A DNA stretch of 64,000 bases from Kosakonia arachidis. GTDB lineage: Bacteria > Pseudomonadota > Gammaproteobacteria > Enterobacterales > Enterobacteriaceae. The DNA lies in NCBI RefSeq assembly GCF_900116535.1, contig NZ_FPAU01000001.1, forward strand, positions 573,687-637,686, given 5' to 3'. The translations under genes were made by a program, and so were the position numbers. Shown here piece after piece: positions 10,563 through 20,497 of the stretch. Under the pieces are notes generated by a model. It did no database searches, was not told the DNA's origin, and saw only the letters and a list, made by a program, of their open reading frames with translations. Every line of letters starts with the position of its first letter. Position 1 is the stretch's first letter.

Positions 10563-11621
10563 ATGCTGGAGCTCAATTTCACCCAAACGCTGGGAACACA
10601 TCAACTGCGTGTCGCCGAATCGCTGCCTGCCAGCGGGATTACGGCGATTTTTGGTGTTTCCGGCGCCGGGAAAACCTCGCTGATTAATGCGATCGGGGGC
10701 CTGACGCACCCGCAAGAGGGGCGTATTACCCTGAACAATCGTGTACTTCTCGATACCACACGCAAAATTTGCCTGCCGCCGGAAAAACGTCGTGTCGGTT
10801 ATGTTTTTCAGGATGCGCGCTTGTTCCCGCACTACAAAGTGCTCGGTAACCTGCGTTATGGCATGGCGAAATCAATGGCCGGACAATTCGACAAGCTGGT
10901 GGCACTGCTGGGCATTGAGCCTTTGCTGGAGCGACTGCCGGGTACGCTCTCCGGCGGCGAAAAACAGCGCGTCGCCATTGGCCGCGCGTTGTTAACCGCG
11001 CCGGAACTGATGTTGCTGGATGAGCCGTTGGCTTCGCTGGATATTCCGCGTAAACGGGAGTTGTTACCCTATTTGCAGCGGCTGGCGCAGGAGATCAACA
11101 TTCCGATGCTGTATGTCAGCCACTCGCTGGATGAGATCCTGCACCTGGCCGATAAAGTGATGGTGCTGGAAGCGGGTGAAGTGAAAGCCTTTGGTAGCCT
11201 GGAAGATGTCTGGGGCAGTCGCGTGATGAACCCCTGGCTGCCACCCGAGCAGCAAAGCAGCGTGTTTAAAGTGGCGGTGCTGGAACACCATCCGCACTAC
11301 GCCATGACCGCACTGGCACTTGGCGATCAGCATATCTGGGTGAACAGAGTCGATCGCCCGCTGCGAAGCACGCTACGCATCCGTGTTCAGGCGACGGATG
11401 TTTCCCTGGTGCTGCAACCACCGGTGAATACCAGTATCCGTAATATTCTGCGCGCCAAAGTGACGCAATGTTTCGATGTCGATGGGCAGGTAGAAGTCCA
11501 ACTGGAGGTCGGTAGCCGCACATTGTGGGCGCGCATCAGCCCCTGGGCAAGAGATGAACTGGGTGTTAAAGCGGGCCAGTGGCTGTATGCGCAAATCAAG
11601 AGCGTGTCGATTACGGCCTGA
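10563..11621 (+). CDS. modC: molybdate ABC transporter ATP-binding protein
   Basis: ATPase that drives ModB. In 352 residues the N-terminal ABC domain shows Walker [11 protein letters not shown] (about 31-40), the Q-loop [12 protein letters not shown], signature [15 protein letters not shown] and Walker [13 protein letters not shown]. The C-terminal third (about 290-352) is a TOBE/Mop domain, where molybdate can bind and trans-inhibit. It starts three bases after the modB stop and ends one base before the convergent ybhA stop. Confidence 0.96.
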   Translation: MLELNFTQTLGTHQLRVAESLPASGITAIFGVSGAGKTSLINAIGGLTHPQEGRITLNNRVLLDTTRKICLPPEKRRVGYVFQDARLFPHYKVLGNLRYGMAKSMAGQFDKLVALLGIEPLLERLPGTLSGGEKQRVAIGRALLTAPELMLLDEPLASLDIPRKRELLPYLQRLAQEINIPMLYVSHSLDEILHLADKVMVLEAGEVKAFGSLEDVWGSRVMNPWLPPEQQSSVFKVAVLEHHPHYAMTALALGDQHIWVNRVDRPLRSTLRIRVQATDVSLVLQPPVNTSIRNILRAKVTQCFDVDGQVEVQLEVGSRTLWARISPWARDELGVKAGQWLYAQIKSVSITA

Positions 11622-12440
11622 TCACAGCAGCGCTTTGTAGATAAAGCTGGCAATGCTGTCGACGGTATTGTCGCCAATCACCACATCGGCGTGTGCTTTG
11701 ACTGCATCGTCGGCATTCCCCATCGCCACGCCGACGCCTGCCGCTTCCAGCATGCTGATATCGTTATAGTTATCGCCAAATGCCACCACGTCTTGCATCG
11801 ATAAACCTTGTGATGCCACCCATTCGGCCAGACGTTTGCCTTTACTGTTTCCGGCGCGGGCGATATCAACCTGATCGTGCCACGACCATTCACATTCCAG
11901 CCCCAGCGTCTGCTCAATATGGTGGACGAAATCCTTCAGTTTTTGCGTATCTTCATCGGTGAGCGCGAACTTCCAGATGGCTTCCACTTCCTGTGCCGCG
12001 CTGCTCAGCGAGGCGACTTGTTCAAACACCGGACGTTGCTCCGGCGGCAGTGATTGCGCCCAGTTGTTGGTACGTAGCACATGACCGGTCGGTTTCTCGT
12101 ACAGCATGGCGTTATCGACATACATCAGACCATGAATGTCATGTTCGTTAAGCTGCGTAATGAGTTGTTGCGCTTGCGGTACCGGCAGTGGATCGGCAGA
12201 GAGTACTTTTTTTGCACGATAATCATACAAATAAGTGCCATTACAACAAATTGCAGGTGTATCCAGCGCCAGTGCCTGATAAAAAGGGTGGATGGCGACA
12301 TGATGCCGACCGGTGACAATAATGAGTTGATGTCCTGCCGCTTTTGCGCGGGCCAACGCTTCGAGGGATGAGGGCAGAAGCGTTTTTTTCGGTGTCAGTA
12401 GGGTACCGTCTAAATCCAGAGCAATAACTCGCGAAGTCAT
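11622..12440 (-). CDS. ybhA: pyridoxal phosphate phosphatase YbhA (HAD family)
   Basis: Cytoplasmic HAD-superfamily (Cof-type, IIB) phosphatase; the E. coli orthologue hydrolyses pyridoxal 5'-phosphate and some sugar phosphates. The 272-residue chain has motif I DLDGTLL near residues 9-15, motif II VTGRH, Lys in GNSKGKRL and motif IV FGDNYNDISML. The start MTSRVIALDLDG was chosen; an open reading extends upstream without conserved sequence. It ends back to back with modC and is divergent from pgl. Confidence 0.93.
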   Translation of the reverse strand: MTSRVIALDLDGTLLTPKKTLLPSSLEALARAKAAGHQLIIVTGRHHVAIHPFYQALALDTPAICCNGTYLYDYRAKKVLSADPLPVPQAQQLITQLNEHDIHGLMYVDNAMLYEKPTGHVLRTNNWAQSLPPEQRPVFEQVASLSSAAQEVEAIWKFALTDEDTQKLKDFVHHIEQTLGLECEWSWHDQVDIARAGNSKGKRLAEWVASQGLSMQDVVAFGDNYNDISMLEAAGVGVAMGNADDAVKAHADVVIGDNTVDSIASFIYKALL

Positions 12441-12596
12441 AACATATTCCGTGGTCGATGTTGAAATTTCTGCGTCCGGGCATGGTACACCGCGTCGCCG
12501 GATGCGCAAAATCTGGCGTAGAAAATCAGCATCAAGCCAGAAAAAAGGCTATCCTGGTTACTTAACGCAAATAAGAATTAGAGGAAAGGAGTGTTC

Positions 12597-13592
12597 ATGA
12601 AACAAACCGTCTATACCGCAAGTCCGGAAAGTCAGCAGATCCACGTCTGGCGTTTGAATTCTGAGGGCACCCTGACACTGGTTCAGGTCGTTGATGTGCC
12701 GGGTCAGGTTCAGCCAATGGTGGTCAGCCCGGACAAACGTTACCTCTACGTGGGCGTTCGCCCAGAATTTCGCGTTATCGCTTACCGTATCGCCCCTGAC
12801 GACGGTGCGCTGACGTTTGCGGCAGAAGCGCCGTTGCCGGGCAGCCCGACGCACATTTCCACCGATCATAGTGGCCGTTTCCTGTTCAGTGCCTCTTACA
12901 ATGCGGGTAGCGTCAGCGTGACACACCTGGAAGACGGTATTCCGACACAGAACGTCGATGTCGTGGAAGGGCTGGAAGGGTGCCACTCGGCGAACATCTC
13001 TCCGGACAACCGTACGCTGTGGGTTCCGGCGCTGAAGCAGGATCGTATCTGCCTGTTCACGCTGGCGGATAACGGCAATCTGACGGCGCAAAACCCGGCG
13101 GAAGTGACCACCGTGGAAGGCGCAGGCCCGCGTCATATGGCGTTCCATCCGAACGCGCGTTTCGGCTATTGCGTGAATGAGCTGAACAGTTCCGTTGATG
13201 TCTGGCAGTTGAGTGATGCGCACGGCAAAATCGAGTGCGTACAGACGCTGGATATCATGCCGCCAGATTTTGCCGATACCCGCTGGGCGGCAGATATTCA
13301 CATCACACCGGATGGCCGTCATCTCTATACCTGTGATCGTACTGCCAGCCTGCTGACGATTTTCAGTGTCTCGGAAGATGGCAGCGTGCTGTCGCTGGAA
13401 GGTTTCCAGCCGACGGAAACACAGCCGCGCGGTTTCAACATCGATAAGAGCGGGAAGTATCTGATCGCGGCCGGGCAGAAATCGCACCATATCACGCTAT
13501 ATGAGATCTCCGGCGAGCAGGGGCTGCTGACTGAGAAAGCGCGTTATGCGGTAGGTCAGGGGCCAATGTGGGTGGTGGTTAACGCCTTCTGA
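12597..13592 (+). CDS. pgl: 6-phosphogluconolactonase (YbhE type)
   Basis: Hydrolyses 6-phosphogluconolactone to 6-phosphogluconate in the oxidative pentose phosphate pathway. The 331-residue product is a seven-bladed beta-propeller; repeated blade motifs such as [28 protein letters not shown] and [10 protein letters not shown] are evident. The ATG at 12597 follows AGGAAAGGAG at good spacing and gives MKQTVY as in E. coli; a GTG six bases upstream is in frame but less likely. Length equals E. coli Pgl. A terminator follows. Confidence 0.96.
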   Translation: MKQTVYTASPESQQIHVWRLNSEGTLTLVQVVDVPGQVQPMVVSPDKRYLYVGVRPEFRVIAYRIAPDDGALTFAAEAPLPGSPTHISTDHSGRFLFSASYNAGSVSVTHLEDGIPTQNVDVVEGLEGCHSANISPDNRTLWVPALKQDRICLFTLADNGNLTAQNPAEVTTVEGAGPRHMAFHPNARFGYCVNELNSSVDVWQLSDAHGKIECVQTLDIMPPDFADTRWAADIHITPDGRHLYTCDRTASLLTIFSVSEDGSVLSLEGFQPTETQPRGFNIDKSGKYLIAAGQKSHHITLYEISGEQGLLTEKARYAVGQGPMWVVVNAF

Positions 13593-13608
13593 TACTGAAC
13601 ATCAGCCA

Positions 13609-13638
13609 TAAAAAAACCTCGCCGCGGCGAGGTTTTTT
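13609..13638. terminator. bidirectional terminator between pgl and ybhC
   Basis: Perfect palindrome CCTCGCCGCGGCGAGG (13617-13632) with six A before and six T after, between the convergent pgl and ybhC genes. Confidence 0.92.
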
Positions 13639-13650
13639 AGTACCACTGAA

Positions 13651-14928
13651 TTACTTCTTCGGCTCAGCGACAACCTTGCTGCCTACGCCGCGGTTGTTAA
13701 ACTCCCACATACGGTTGAACTGCGGGTTGTTCAGCTCACGCAGTACATTGCCTTTATCATCCACCGTGCCAATATTGCCTGCATACGCACGGCCAGAAAC
13801 AGCGGCATCTGCCCATGGTTTAGCGACGTTAAAGCCTTCATTAATCACGCTGTCGCGGATAACGACCTGACCGTTGGTGTTGCTATCAACGTCCAGGGAA
13901 CGGCCGAGCTGCGCCACGCCGTTGCCGGTAAAGCGGCTGTTGACGGCGAGAAAGCCGTAGTACAGGTTAGAGAGCGTCGCCGGGGCGAAGACGTAGCCTT
14001 CTTTTTGCGTGCGGGAGTTCACTACGCGGAAATCGGTGTTATCAAACACTACCGCGCCGCGACCAGAGACGATATCCACATCCCCTTCGAGGTAGCTATT
14101 GGTCACCAGCGTACGGGGCTGGCGATCGTTACGCAGGGTATTGTCTACGCTGCTGTTAGTGACAAAGAAAGTATTCTGGCGACCCAGAATGTTGACATTG
14201 TTGATTTGCACTTTATCGCCGTCGCTGCGCAGAGCCACCGCCTGGTGATTTCCCGCATCAACACTGTCACCCAGCGTGTTCTCAATAGTCAGGTTCTGCA
14301 ATTGCAGGCCATTGTTTTGTGACCAGAAAACCGCAGAACACATCACACCGACCGTTGCGGTGCGTTTGCTCTGGCAGTTATCGAACATGTACCACGCTGG
14401 TTTACCCGGCATATATTTGCCTGATGGATTGACCAGACGACGCCAGGTATTTGGATCGGTTTCAGAGTCAATCGCCAGACCGATTTTTACGTCCAGCGCT
14501 TTCTCGCCGGTACCGTAAATGGTCAGGCTGCCAGGGGCAGCAGGCACATACACCGTGCCTTGATACTCGCCCGGCATCACGGCGATATATTGACGATCGC
14601 TGGCATGCTTGTTGATCGCTGCGTCTACCGCAGCCTGAATGGTGGTGTACGTTACGCCTGGAGTACCTGCCGGGCCAACCACGAAGTCTGCTTTTTGCGG
14701 CAGACGGATCGAAGACGGTTTCCATACTGCGCCGTCCGGCGTCATTGAGGTAAAGTAGCGATCCGCCACGAAGTTTTTCGCTTCGCTCGCGCTGAGGACA
14801 GGACGTGACGTCGTGCCCGGTGCTTTCTGTTCAGAGGGACGTTCAGCCGGCGGGGTTGAGCTACAGGCGGTCAGTGTCACGCCAAAAGCGAGCGCCAGCG
14901 CCAGACGGGAAACCGATGATGTGTTCAA
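13651..14928 (-). CDS. ybhC: YbhC outer-membrane lipoprotein, pectinesterase-like
   Basis: A 425-residue lipoprotein precursor: signal peptide SRLALALAFGVTLTAC, with the lipobox LTAC placing the modified Cys near residue 21, followed by a right-handed beta-helix related to carbohydrate esterase family 8 (ATTIQAAVDAA-like start, TLGDSVDAGNHQAVAL, GRQNTFFVT, GDVDIVSGRGAVVF). E. coli YbhC is an outer-membrane lipoprotein with weak thioesterase reports and no clear pectin role. No ATG is available at the N-terminus; the TTG at 14926-14928 is chosen because GGAGC lies six bases ahead and it corresponds to the E. coli start. A second in-frame TTG at 14949 lacks a ribosome site. Confidence 0.9.
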   Translation of the reverse strand: MNTSSVSRLALALAFGVTLTACSSTPPAERPSEQKAPGTTSRPVLSASEAKNFVADRYFTSMTPDGAVWKPSSIRLPQKADFVVGPAGTPGVTYTTIQAAVDAAINKHASDRQYIAVMPGEYQGTVYVPAAPGSLTIYGTGEKALDVKIGLAIDSETDPNTWRRLVNPSGKYMPGKPAWYMFDNCQSKRTATVGVMCSAVFWSQNNGLQLQNLTIENTLGDSVDAGNHQAVALRSDGDKVQINNVNILGRQNTFFVTNSSVDNTLRNDRQPRTLVTNSYLEGDVDIVSGRGAVVFDNTDFRVVNSRTQKEGYVFAPATLSNLYYGFLAVNSRFTGNGVAQLGRSLDVDSNTNGQVVIRDSVINEGFNVAKPWADAAVSGRAYAGNIGTVDDKGNVLRELNNPQFNRMWEFNNRGVGSKVVAEPKK

Positions 14929-14973
14929 AGCGTGCTCCAGACTATGCAAAATTGAAAGGGTTACGTCAAAGCC

Positions 14974-14994
14974 TGCATTTTTATACTAAGTTGA
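14974..14994. other. lambda attB-like site upstream of ybhC
   Basis: The 15-bp core GCATTTTTATACTAA at 14975-14989 differs from the lambda attB core GCTTTTTTATACTAA at one base, and flanks (GCCTG before, GTTGAGCGAAACGGGAAG after) also resemble the E. coli bacterial attachment site. The genomic position, just 5' of ybhC and between gal and bio, is the same. The site is empty: no prophage is present here. Confidence 0.75.
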
Positions 14995-15105
14995 GCGAAA
15001 CGGGAAGCCAAAATCGAAAAAAGTCGGCGGTAAGTGAGCGAAAGTGGCCGCTATTTGGCGGATGGGGAAATTCCCGCCGCGCAAAGGCATCGGCGGGAAG
15101 GGGCA

Positions 15106-15513
15106 TTAAGGATGCAGGGCGAGACCTTTGATCACTTTATCAATGGCTTTTTTCGGCCCGCGCAGGGCAATGCCGACCAGGTTCATCGCTTCCGGATCTT
15201 CTAACTGAAATACGGCGCGGTTAGCGTCATCATTGCCAGTAGAGAACATCGCTTCCACATATGGCACAACCGTCACTTCCCGCTCCAGCCCTTTGCGGTG
15301 GGTACGCTGCAAATCAGCCAGCGTACCGGCGAAAATCAACATCGGCTGCCCGGCAATGCGCTCATAGCGACGCCCGGCGGCATCCACGTAGGGTTCTCCT
15401 AGCACTTCCGGCGCGGCAGAAACCACACCAGTGGCGAGAAACGCCACCACATTCAACCGTTGCCAGCTTTCCAGATCGTCACGTACCACAAGAGCAACTT
15501 TGGTATCAAACAT
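15106..15513 (-). CDS. DUF2000 family protein
   Basis: A 135-residue soluble protein starting MFDTKVALVVRDDLESWQRLNVVAFLATG, which fits the DUF2000 family; this family is thought to share the fold of peptidyl-tRNA hydrolase 2, but no reaction is known to me. No signal peptide or membrane segment is visible. It is the last gene of a ybhB-AraC-DUF2000 string, 51 bases after the regulator gene, and pairs of AraC regulator plus DUF2000 protein suggest they act together. Function not assigned. Confidence 0.78.
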   Translation of the reverse strand: MFDTKVALVVRDDLESWQRLNVVAFLATGVVSAAPEVLGEPYVDAAGRRYERIAGQPMLIFAGTLADLQRTHRKGLEREVTVVPYVEAMFSTGNDDANRAVFQLEDPEAMNLVGIALRGPKKAIDKVIKGLALHP

Positions 15514-15564
15514 GCGTTTTTCTTCTCCGTCTAGCGTAAAAAGCCCATCTTCGAAGAAGCGCGT

Positions 15565-16416
15565 TCAGCGGGATAGAACGTTTGTGCACTGGCGCTGAAA
15601 GGCGGCGGGAGAGAGACGATACGCGCGCTGGAACCATCGGCCAAGGTGACTTTGATCGGCAAAACCCACCTGTGCCGCTACCTGCACGGGCTCCAGCCCG
15701 TGCGCCAGCAATGCTCTGGCGGTACGCAATCGCAGGCGTACCAAATACGCATGCGGTGTCTGGCCAAACGCTTTCTGAAATTGTCTGCTCAGGCGAAAAC
15801 GGTCAATACCGCAGTGTGCCGAAAGCGCGTCCAGCCCAATATCGTCCGCCATGTGGTCATGCAGCATCTCTTTTACTCGCTGCATACGCAGCACGGTTTC
15901 GTCCGGCGGCAGGGCGGTTTTGCCATCAATATGACGGGTGAGTAGCTTCATGAGGTGATCCAGACTCTGATCGCGGGCGAGACGGCCTTCATGATGATGA
16001 ATCGCAAAAAATGCCTGCTGAATGGCGTGGATCAGCATGTTGTCATCGGTCAGCGTGTTACGAAAGGCCGCTTCGATTTGCGATACGTCTCTGTGCCCGT
16101 GCTGTTGCAGCATGGTGGTTACCCACCGTTGCGGTAAGTAAAGCATCACATAGGTGAAGCCATTTTCGTCCGGCGCATGCCCGTCATGCACCGCGCCCGG
16201 CTCAATCAAAATCGCGCGGCCTGGGCGGCTGGTGTGCAACTCGCGGTGGCAGTTAAAACGCTGCACGCCTTGCTGGGTCACACCCACCAGCACTTCGTCA
16301 TGATCGTGCGGATCGTAGGCATGCCCGGTGAAGTGGGCGCTGACGCTCTCAATACCCGTTTCCTGCTCGCGACGAAAATCCACCCAGTCGCCGGAAATAC
16401 TACGTTGCGCGCACAC
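15565..16416 (-). CDS. AraC-family transcriptional regulator
   Basis: A 283-residue regulator: N-terminal cupin-like sensing domain (AraC-binding type, HAYDPHDHDEVLVGVTQQGVQRF, about residues 30-110) and a C-terminal double helix-turn-helix (about 185-275, with IGLDALSAHCGIDRFRLSRQFQKAFG and VQVAAQVGFADQSHLGRWFQRAYRLSP). The ligand is unknown. The likely start is the GTG at 16414-16416, three bases after the ybhB stop, implying coupling to ybhB; no strong ribosome site precedes it, so the exact start is uncertain. It probably controls this small operon, and no E. coli K-12 counterpart occurs at this spot. Confidence 0.85.
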   Translation of the reverse strand: MCAQRSISGDWVDFRREQETGIESVSAHFTGHAYDPHDHDEVLVGVTQQGVQRFNCHRELHTSRPGRAILIEPGAVHDGHAPDENGFTYVMLYLPQRWVTTMLQQHGHRDVSQIEAAFRNTLTDDNMLIHAIQQAFFAIHHHEGRLARDQSLDHLMKLLTRHIDGKTALPPDETVLRMQRVKEMLHDHMADDIGLDALSAHCGIDRFRLSRQFQKAFGQTPHAYLVRLRLRTARALLAHGLEPVQVAAQVGFADQSHLGRWFQRAYRLSPAAFQRQCTNVLSR

Positions 16417-16419
16417 TAA

Positions 16420-16896
16420 TTAGCTGAACATCGCAGTAATGCTGGCGCTGGCCAGTTTATGAAAATGGACGTTAAAACCGACCATCGCACCGCTGGCATT
16501 TTCATCCACCTCCAGATGATCCACATCGAGTGCGTAAACGGTAAAGATGTAGCGATGGGTTTCGCCTTTCGGCGGCGCAGCACCACCGTAACCGGCTTTG
16601 CCGAAATCGGTGCGCGTCTGAATCGCCCCTTCCGGCAGTTCAGCAACGCCAGAACCAGCGCCCTGCGGCAGAATGCGCGTATCGGCAGGCAGGTTGGCGA
16701 TAATCCAGTGCCACCAACCAGAGCCGGTCGGCGCATCCGGGTCATAGCAGGTGACGACAAAACTTTTGGTTCCGGCAGGGACATCGTCCCATGCCAGATG
16801 CGGGGAAAGATTGTCGCCATCGTAACCCATACCGTTAAACACATGGCGATGCGGCAGTTTTTCGCCGTCACGTAAATCATGACTGATAAGCTTCAT
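16420..16896 (-). CDS. ybhB: YbhB, PEBP-family protein
   Basis: Cytoplasmic 158-residue phosphatidylethanolamine-binding/RKIP-like protein, matching E. coli YbhB in length. The family signature is present as VTCYDPDAPTGSGWWHW (about residues 47-63) and GKAGYGGAAPPKGETHRY (about 98-115), which frame the anion pocket. No enzymatic role is established. It is divergent-free and reads into the AraC regulator; upstream lies bioA on the same strand, 36 bases away. Confidence 0.93.
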   Translation of the reverse strand: MKLISHDLRDGEKLPHRHVFNGMGYDGDNLSPHLAWDDVPAGTKSFVVTCYDPDAPTGSGWWHWIIANLPADTRILPQGAGSGVAELPEGAIQTRTDFGKAGYGGAAPPKGETHRYIFTVYALDVDHLEVDENASGAMVGFNVHFHKLASASITAMFS

Positions 16897-16932
16897 TACG
16901 GGCTCCTTTGTTCGTTCAGGCCGAAGTGTAGC

Positions 16933-18219
16933 CTATGCGAACAGATCGCTTCGTGCAACGGCACGATTCACCGCGCGAGTTAGTCGTGACAACTGCTCTG
17001 GCGTAATGATGTACGGCGGCATCAGGTAGATGAGCTTGCCAAATGGCCGGATCCATACGCCTTGTTCAACGAAGAAACGCTGTAGCGCCGCCATATTGAC
17101 CGGCGAGCGGGTTTCCACCACGCCAATCGCGCCGAGCACACGAACGTCCGCGACTGTGACAGCTTGCGCCGCAGGGGCCAGTTCCTCTTTGAGCTGGGAT
17201 TCAATGGCCGCAACCTGCTTGCGCCATGCGCCGGTTTCGAGAAGCGTCAGGCTGGCAGCGGCTGCCGCGCAGGCCAATGGGTTGGCCATAAATGTCGGGC
17301 CATGCATAAAACAGCCCGCTTCGCCGTTACTGATGGTTTCGGCGATCTGGCGCGTGGTCAGTGTGGCGGAGAGTGTCATCGTGCCGCCGGTCAGCGCTTT
17401 GCCGAGGCACAGAATGTCCGGTGTGACATCCGCATGTTCGCAGGCAAACAGTTTACCGGTACGGCCAAAGCCAGTGGCAATTTCGTCAGCAATCAGCAAG
17501 ATGCCTTCGCGATCGCACATTTTGCGTATACGTTTCAGCCACTCCGGGTGATACATGCGCATACCGCCAGCCCCCTGTACGATGGGTTCGAGGATCACTG
17601 CCGCGATCTCATGGCGATGCGCTGCCATCAGTCGGGCAAACGCCACCATATCAAGCTCGTCCCATTCACCATCGAAGCGGCTTTGCGGCGCAGGCGCGAA
17701 CAGGTTCTCCGGCAGATAACCCTTCCACAAGCTGTGCATGGAGTTGTCCGGATCGCAGACCGACATTGCACCAAAGGTATCGCCGTGGTAGCCGTTGCGG
17801 AAGGTAAGAAAACGTTCTCGCGCCTCGCCTTTTGCATGCCAGTACTGCAACGCCATCTTCATCGCCACTTCCACCGCCACCGAGCCAGAATCGGCCAGGA
17901 ACACACACTCCAGTGCCTCAGGTGTCATCGAGATCAGCTTGCGACAGAGATCGATCGCTGGTTGATGCGTTATGCCGCCGAACATCACATGAGAAACCGC
18001 ATCAATCTGGGCTTTCATCGCCGCGTTCAGCACCGGATGACCATAGCCATGAATGGCCGCCCACCAGGAAGACATACCATCTACCAACTGCTCTCCGTTG
18101 CTGAGGTAAAGCTCGCAGCCCTGGGCAGATTGCACCGGATAAACCGGCAGGGGAGAGGTCATTGACGTATACGGGTGCCAGATATGGCGATGGTCAAAAG
18201 CGAAATCGTCTGCAGTCAT
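16933..18219 (-). CDS. bioA: adenosylmethionine-8-amino-7-oxononanoate aminotransferase
   Basis: PLP-dependent fold-type I aminotransferase that converts KAPA to DAPA using S-adenosylmethionine as amino donor, the antepenultimate step of biotin synthesis. In 428 residues one sees [42 protein letters not shown] with the PLP Asp, and the Schiff-base lysine in [12 protein letters not shown]. The start [19 protein letters not shown] was chosen; an in-frame start further upstream lies across the operator. It is transcribed divergently from bioBFCD from the shared BirA-controlled region. Confidence 0.97.
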   Translation of the reverse strand: MTADDFAFDHRHIWHPYTSMTSPLPVYPVQSAQGCELYLSNGEQLVDGMSSWWAAIHGYGHPVLNAAMKAQIDAVSHVMFGGITHQPAIDLCRKLISMTPEALECVFLADSGSVAVEVAMKMALQYWHAKGEARERFLTFRNGYHGDTFGAMSVCDPDNSMHSLWKGYLPENLFAPAPQSRFDGEWDELDMVAFARLMAAHRHEIAAVILEPIVQGAGGMRMYHPEWLKRIRKMCDREGILLIADEIATGFGRTGKLFACEHADVTPDILCLGKALTGGTMTLSATLTTRQIAETISNGEAGCFMHGPTFMANPLACAAAAASLTLLETGAWRKQVAAIESQLKEELAPAAQAVTVADVRVLGAIGVVETRSPVNMAALQRFFVEQGVWIRPFGKLIYLMPPYIITPEQLSRLTRAVNRAVARSDLFA

Positions 18220-18225
18220 AATCGA

Positions 18226-18261
18226 CTTGTAAACCAAATTAAAAAGTTTTAGGTTTACAAG
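18226..18261. promoter_or_regulatory. bio operator (BirA binding) between bioA and bioB
   Basis: Inverted repeat CTTGTAAACC (18226-18235) and GGTTTACAAG (18252-18261) with a 16-base AT-rich spacer, essentially the E. coli bioO. The face-to-face bioA and bioB promoters overlap it, so BirA loaded with biotinyl-5'-AMP would repress both operons. Confidence 0.92.
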
Positions 18262-18305
18262 TTTACACCGAATCAAAAATTAACAACACCCTTTGGAGAC
18301 GCCCA

Positions 18306-19346
18306 ATGGCTCACCACGCACGCTGGACAATGACGCAAGTTACCGCTCTGTTTGAAAAACCCCTTCTTGAACTGCTGTTCGAGGCACAGCAGGTTCACCG
18401 TCAGCACTTTGATCCGCGCCAGGTTCAGGTCAGTACGCTGCTGTCTATCAAGACCGGTGCCTGCCCGGAGGATTGCAAATATTGCCCGCAGAGCGCGCGC
18501 TACAAAACCGGGCTGGAATCCGAGCGGCTGATGGAAGTGGAGCAGGTGCTGGAATCCGCACGCCAGGCGAAGCTCGCGGGATCAACGCGTTTTTGTATGG
18601 GCGCAGCCTGGAAAAACCCGCACAATCGTGACATGCCGTACCTTGAAAAAATGGTTGAAGGGGTCAAAGCGATGGGGATGGAAGCCTGTATGACGCTTGG
18701 CACGTTGAATGAAAACCAGGCGCAGCGCCTTGCCAATGCCGGTCTGGATTATTACAACCACAACCTCGACACCTCGCCGGAGTTTTACGGCAATATCATC
18801 ACTACTCGCACCTATCAGGAGCGTCTCGACACGCTGGATAAAGTGCGCGAAGCCGGGATCAAAGTCTGCTCAGGCGGCATCGTCGGGCTGGGGGAGACGG
18901 TGAAAGATCGCGCTGGTCTGCTGTTGCAACTGGCGAACCTGCCCACACCGCCGGAGAGCGTGCCGATTAACATGTTGGTGAAGGTCAAAGGTACGCCGCT
19001 GGCCGATAACGATGATGTCGATGCCTTTGATTTCATCCGTACCATCGCCATTGCCCGTATCATGATGCCCACTTCCCATGTGCGTCTTTCTGCCGGTCGC
19101 GAACAGATGAACGAACAGACTCAGGCGATGTGTTTTATGGCCGGAGCGAACTCCATTTTCTACGGTTGCAAACTGCTGACCACACCAAACCCGGAAGAGG
19201 ATAAAGATCGGCAACTGTTCCGCAAGCTTGGGCTGAATCCCAGGCAGACGGAAGTGCTGAATGGCGATAACGAACAGCAACAGCAGATTGAGGAACAATT
19301 GTTGCACGCCGATACGGAGCAATTCTACAACGCGGCAGCGCTATGA
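18306..19346 (+). CDS. bioB: biotin synthase
   Basis: Radical-SAM enzyme inserting sulfur into dethiobiotin, the last step of biotin synthesis. The 346-residue chain carries the radical-SAM cluster Cys53, Cys57 and Cys60 (CPEDCKYC) and the second [2Fe-2S] ligands in [15 protein letters not shown] and ICSGGI-like [11 protein letters not shown] regions, plus the conserved Arg in HVRLSAGRE. Preceded by TTTGGAGACGCCC. The stop overlaps the bioF ATG by four bases. Confidence 0.97.
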   Translation: MAHHARWTMTQVTALFEKPLLELLFEAQQVHRQHFDPRQVQVSTLLSIKTGACPEDCKYCPQSARYKTGLESERLMEVEQVLESARQAKLAGSTRFCMGAAWKNPHNRDMPYLEKMVEGVKAMGMEACMTLGTLNENQAQRLANAGLDYYNHNLDTSPEFYGNIITTRTYQERLDTLDKVREAGIKVCSGGIVGLGETVKDRAGLLLQLANLPTPPESVPINMLVKVKGTPLADNDDVDAFDFIRTIAIARIMMPTSHVRLSAGREQMNEQTQAMCFMAGANSIFYGCKLLTTPNPEEDKDRQLFRKLGLNPRQTEVLNGDNEQQQQIEEQLLHADTEQFYNAAAL

Positions 19347-20497
19347 GCTGGCAACAACGCATTGATTTGCGGCTTCGTGAACGCCATGCGGCAGATGCCC
19401 TGCGATCGCGACAGACGGTGGCGCAGGGCGCAGGGCGCTGGCTGACAGTTGGGGAGCGGCGTTTTTACAACTTCTCCAGCAATGATTACCTCGGTTTAAG
19501 CCAGCATCCGGCAGTGGTGAGCGCCTGGCAACAGGGCGCGGAATGCTACGGTGTGGGCAGCGGAGGTTCCGGGCATGTCAGTGGCTACACCGTGGCGCAT
19601 CAGGCACTGGAAAGCGAACTGGCCGAATGGCTGGGATACTCGCGTGCGCTGCTGTTTATCTCTGGTTTTTCCGCCAATCAGGCGGTGATCGCCGCGCTGG
19701 CCAGCAAAGAGGATAGGATTGTCGCCGACAAGCTGAGCCACGCTTCGTTGCTGGAAGCTGCCAGCCACAGTCCGGCGCAGTTACGGCGTTTTGCGCACAA
19801 TGATGTAGCGCAGATGCGAACGCTACTGACAAAACCCCTTGACGGCCAGCAACTGGTGGTCACTGAAGGCGTTTTCAGCATGGATGGCGACAGTGCGCCG
19901 CTGGTGGACATCGCCCAGGCGACACGCGAAGCACAGGCATGGCTGATGGTTGACGACGCCCACGGCACGGGTGTGGTGGGCGAGCAGGGGCGTGGCAGTT
20001 GTCATCTGCATGGCATCAACCCCGAGATACTGATTGTTACCTTTGGTAAAGGCTTCGGCGTCAGTGGCGCGGCGGTGCTGTGCAGCGAAACGGTTGCCGA
20101 CTATCTGTTGCAATTTGCTCGCCATTTGATTTACAGCACCGCAATGCCCCCCGCGCAGGCAATGGCGCTCAGTGCGGCATTACGGGTGATCCGCAGTGAT
20201 GAAGGTGAGCAGCGCCGGGCAACACTGGCGGCGCTGATCGCGCGTTTTCGCCACGGCGCGGCGCAACTGCCGATGAGGCTGGTAGATTCAGAGAGTGCCA
20301 TTCAGCCGCTGATTGTCGGTGATAACGCGCGCGCCCTGCGACTGGCGGAGCGTCTGCGGCAGCAAGGTTGCTGGGTAACAGCGATTCGTCCGCCGACCGT
20401 CCCACCGGGCACCGCACGCCTGCGCCTGACGCTGACGGCGGCTCACCAGACGGAAGATATTGATCGTCTGCTGGAGGCGTTATATGGCGGTGAATAA
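19343..20497 (+). CDS. bioF: 8-amino-7-oxononanoate synthase
   Basis: PLP enzyme that condenses pimeloyl-ACP with alanine to KAPA. The 384-residue product, as in E. coli, shows [45 protein letters not shown] and the Schiff-base lysine in [14 protein letters not shown]. Overlaps bioB by ATGA and overlaps bioC by 14 bases, indicating tight translational coupling. Confidence 0.97.
   Translation: MSWQQRIDLRLRERHAADALRSRQTVAQGAGRWLTVGERRFYNFSSNDYLGLSQHPAVVSAWQQGAECYGVGSGGSGHVSGYTVAHQALESELAEWLGYSRALLFISGFSANQAVIAALASKEDRIVADKLSHASLLEAASHSPAQLRRFAHNDVAQMRTLLTKPLDGQQLVVTEGVFSMDGDSAPLVDIAQATREAQAWLMVDDAHGTGVVGEQGRGSCHLHGINPEILIVTFGKGFGVSGAAVLCSETVADYLLQFARHLIYSTAMPPAQAMALSAALRVIRSDEGEQRRATLAALIARFRHGAAQLPMRLVDSESAIQPLIVGDNARALRLAERLRQQGCWVTAIRPPTVPPGTARLRLTLTAAHQTEDIDRLLEALYGGE

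Noticed and set aside
12558-13490. 310-codon open frame on the minus strand
   Set aside because: Antisense to pgl; no recognisable domain and no ribosome site.
17164-18165. 333-codon open frame on the plus strand
   Set aside because: Antisense to bioA, which has full family motifs; composition is that of a codon-biased shadow with His/Arg/Gln-rich nonsense protein.
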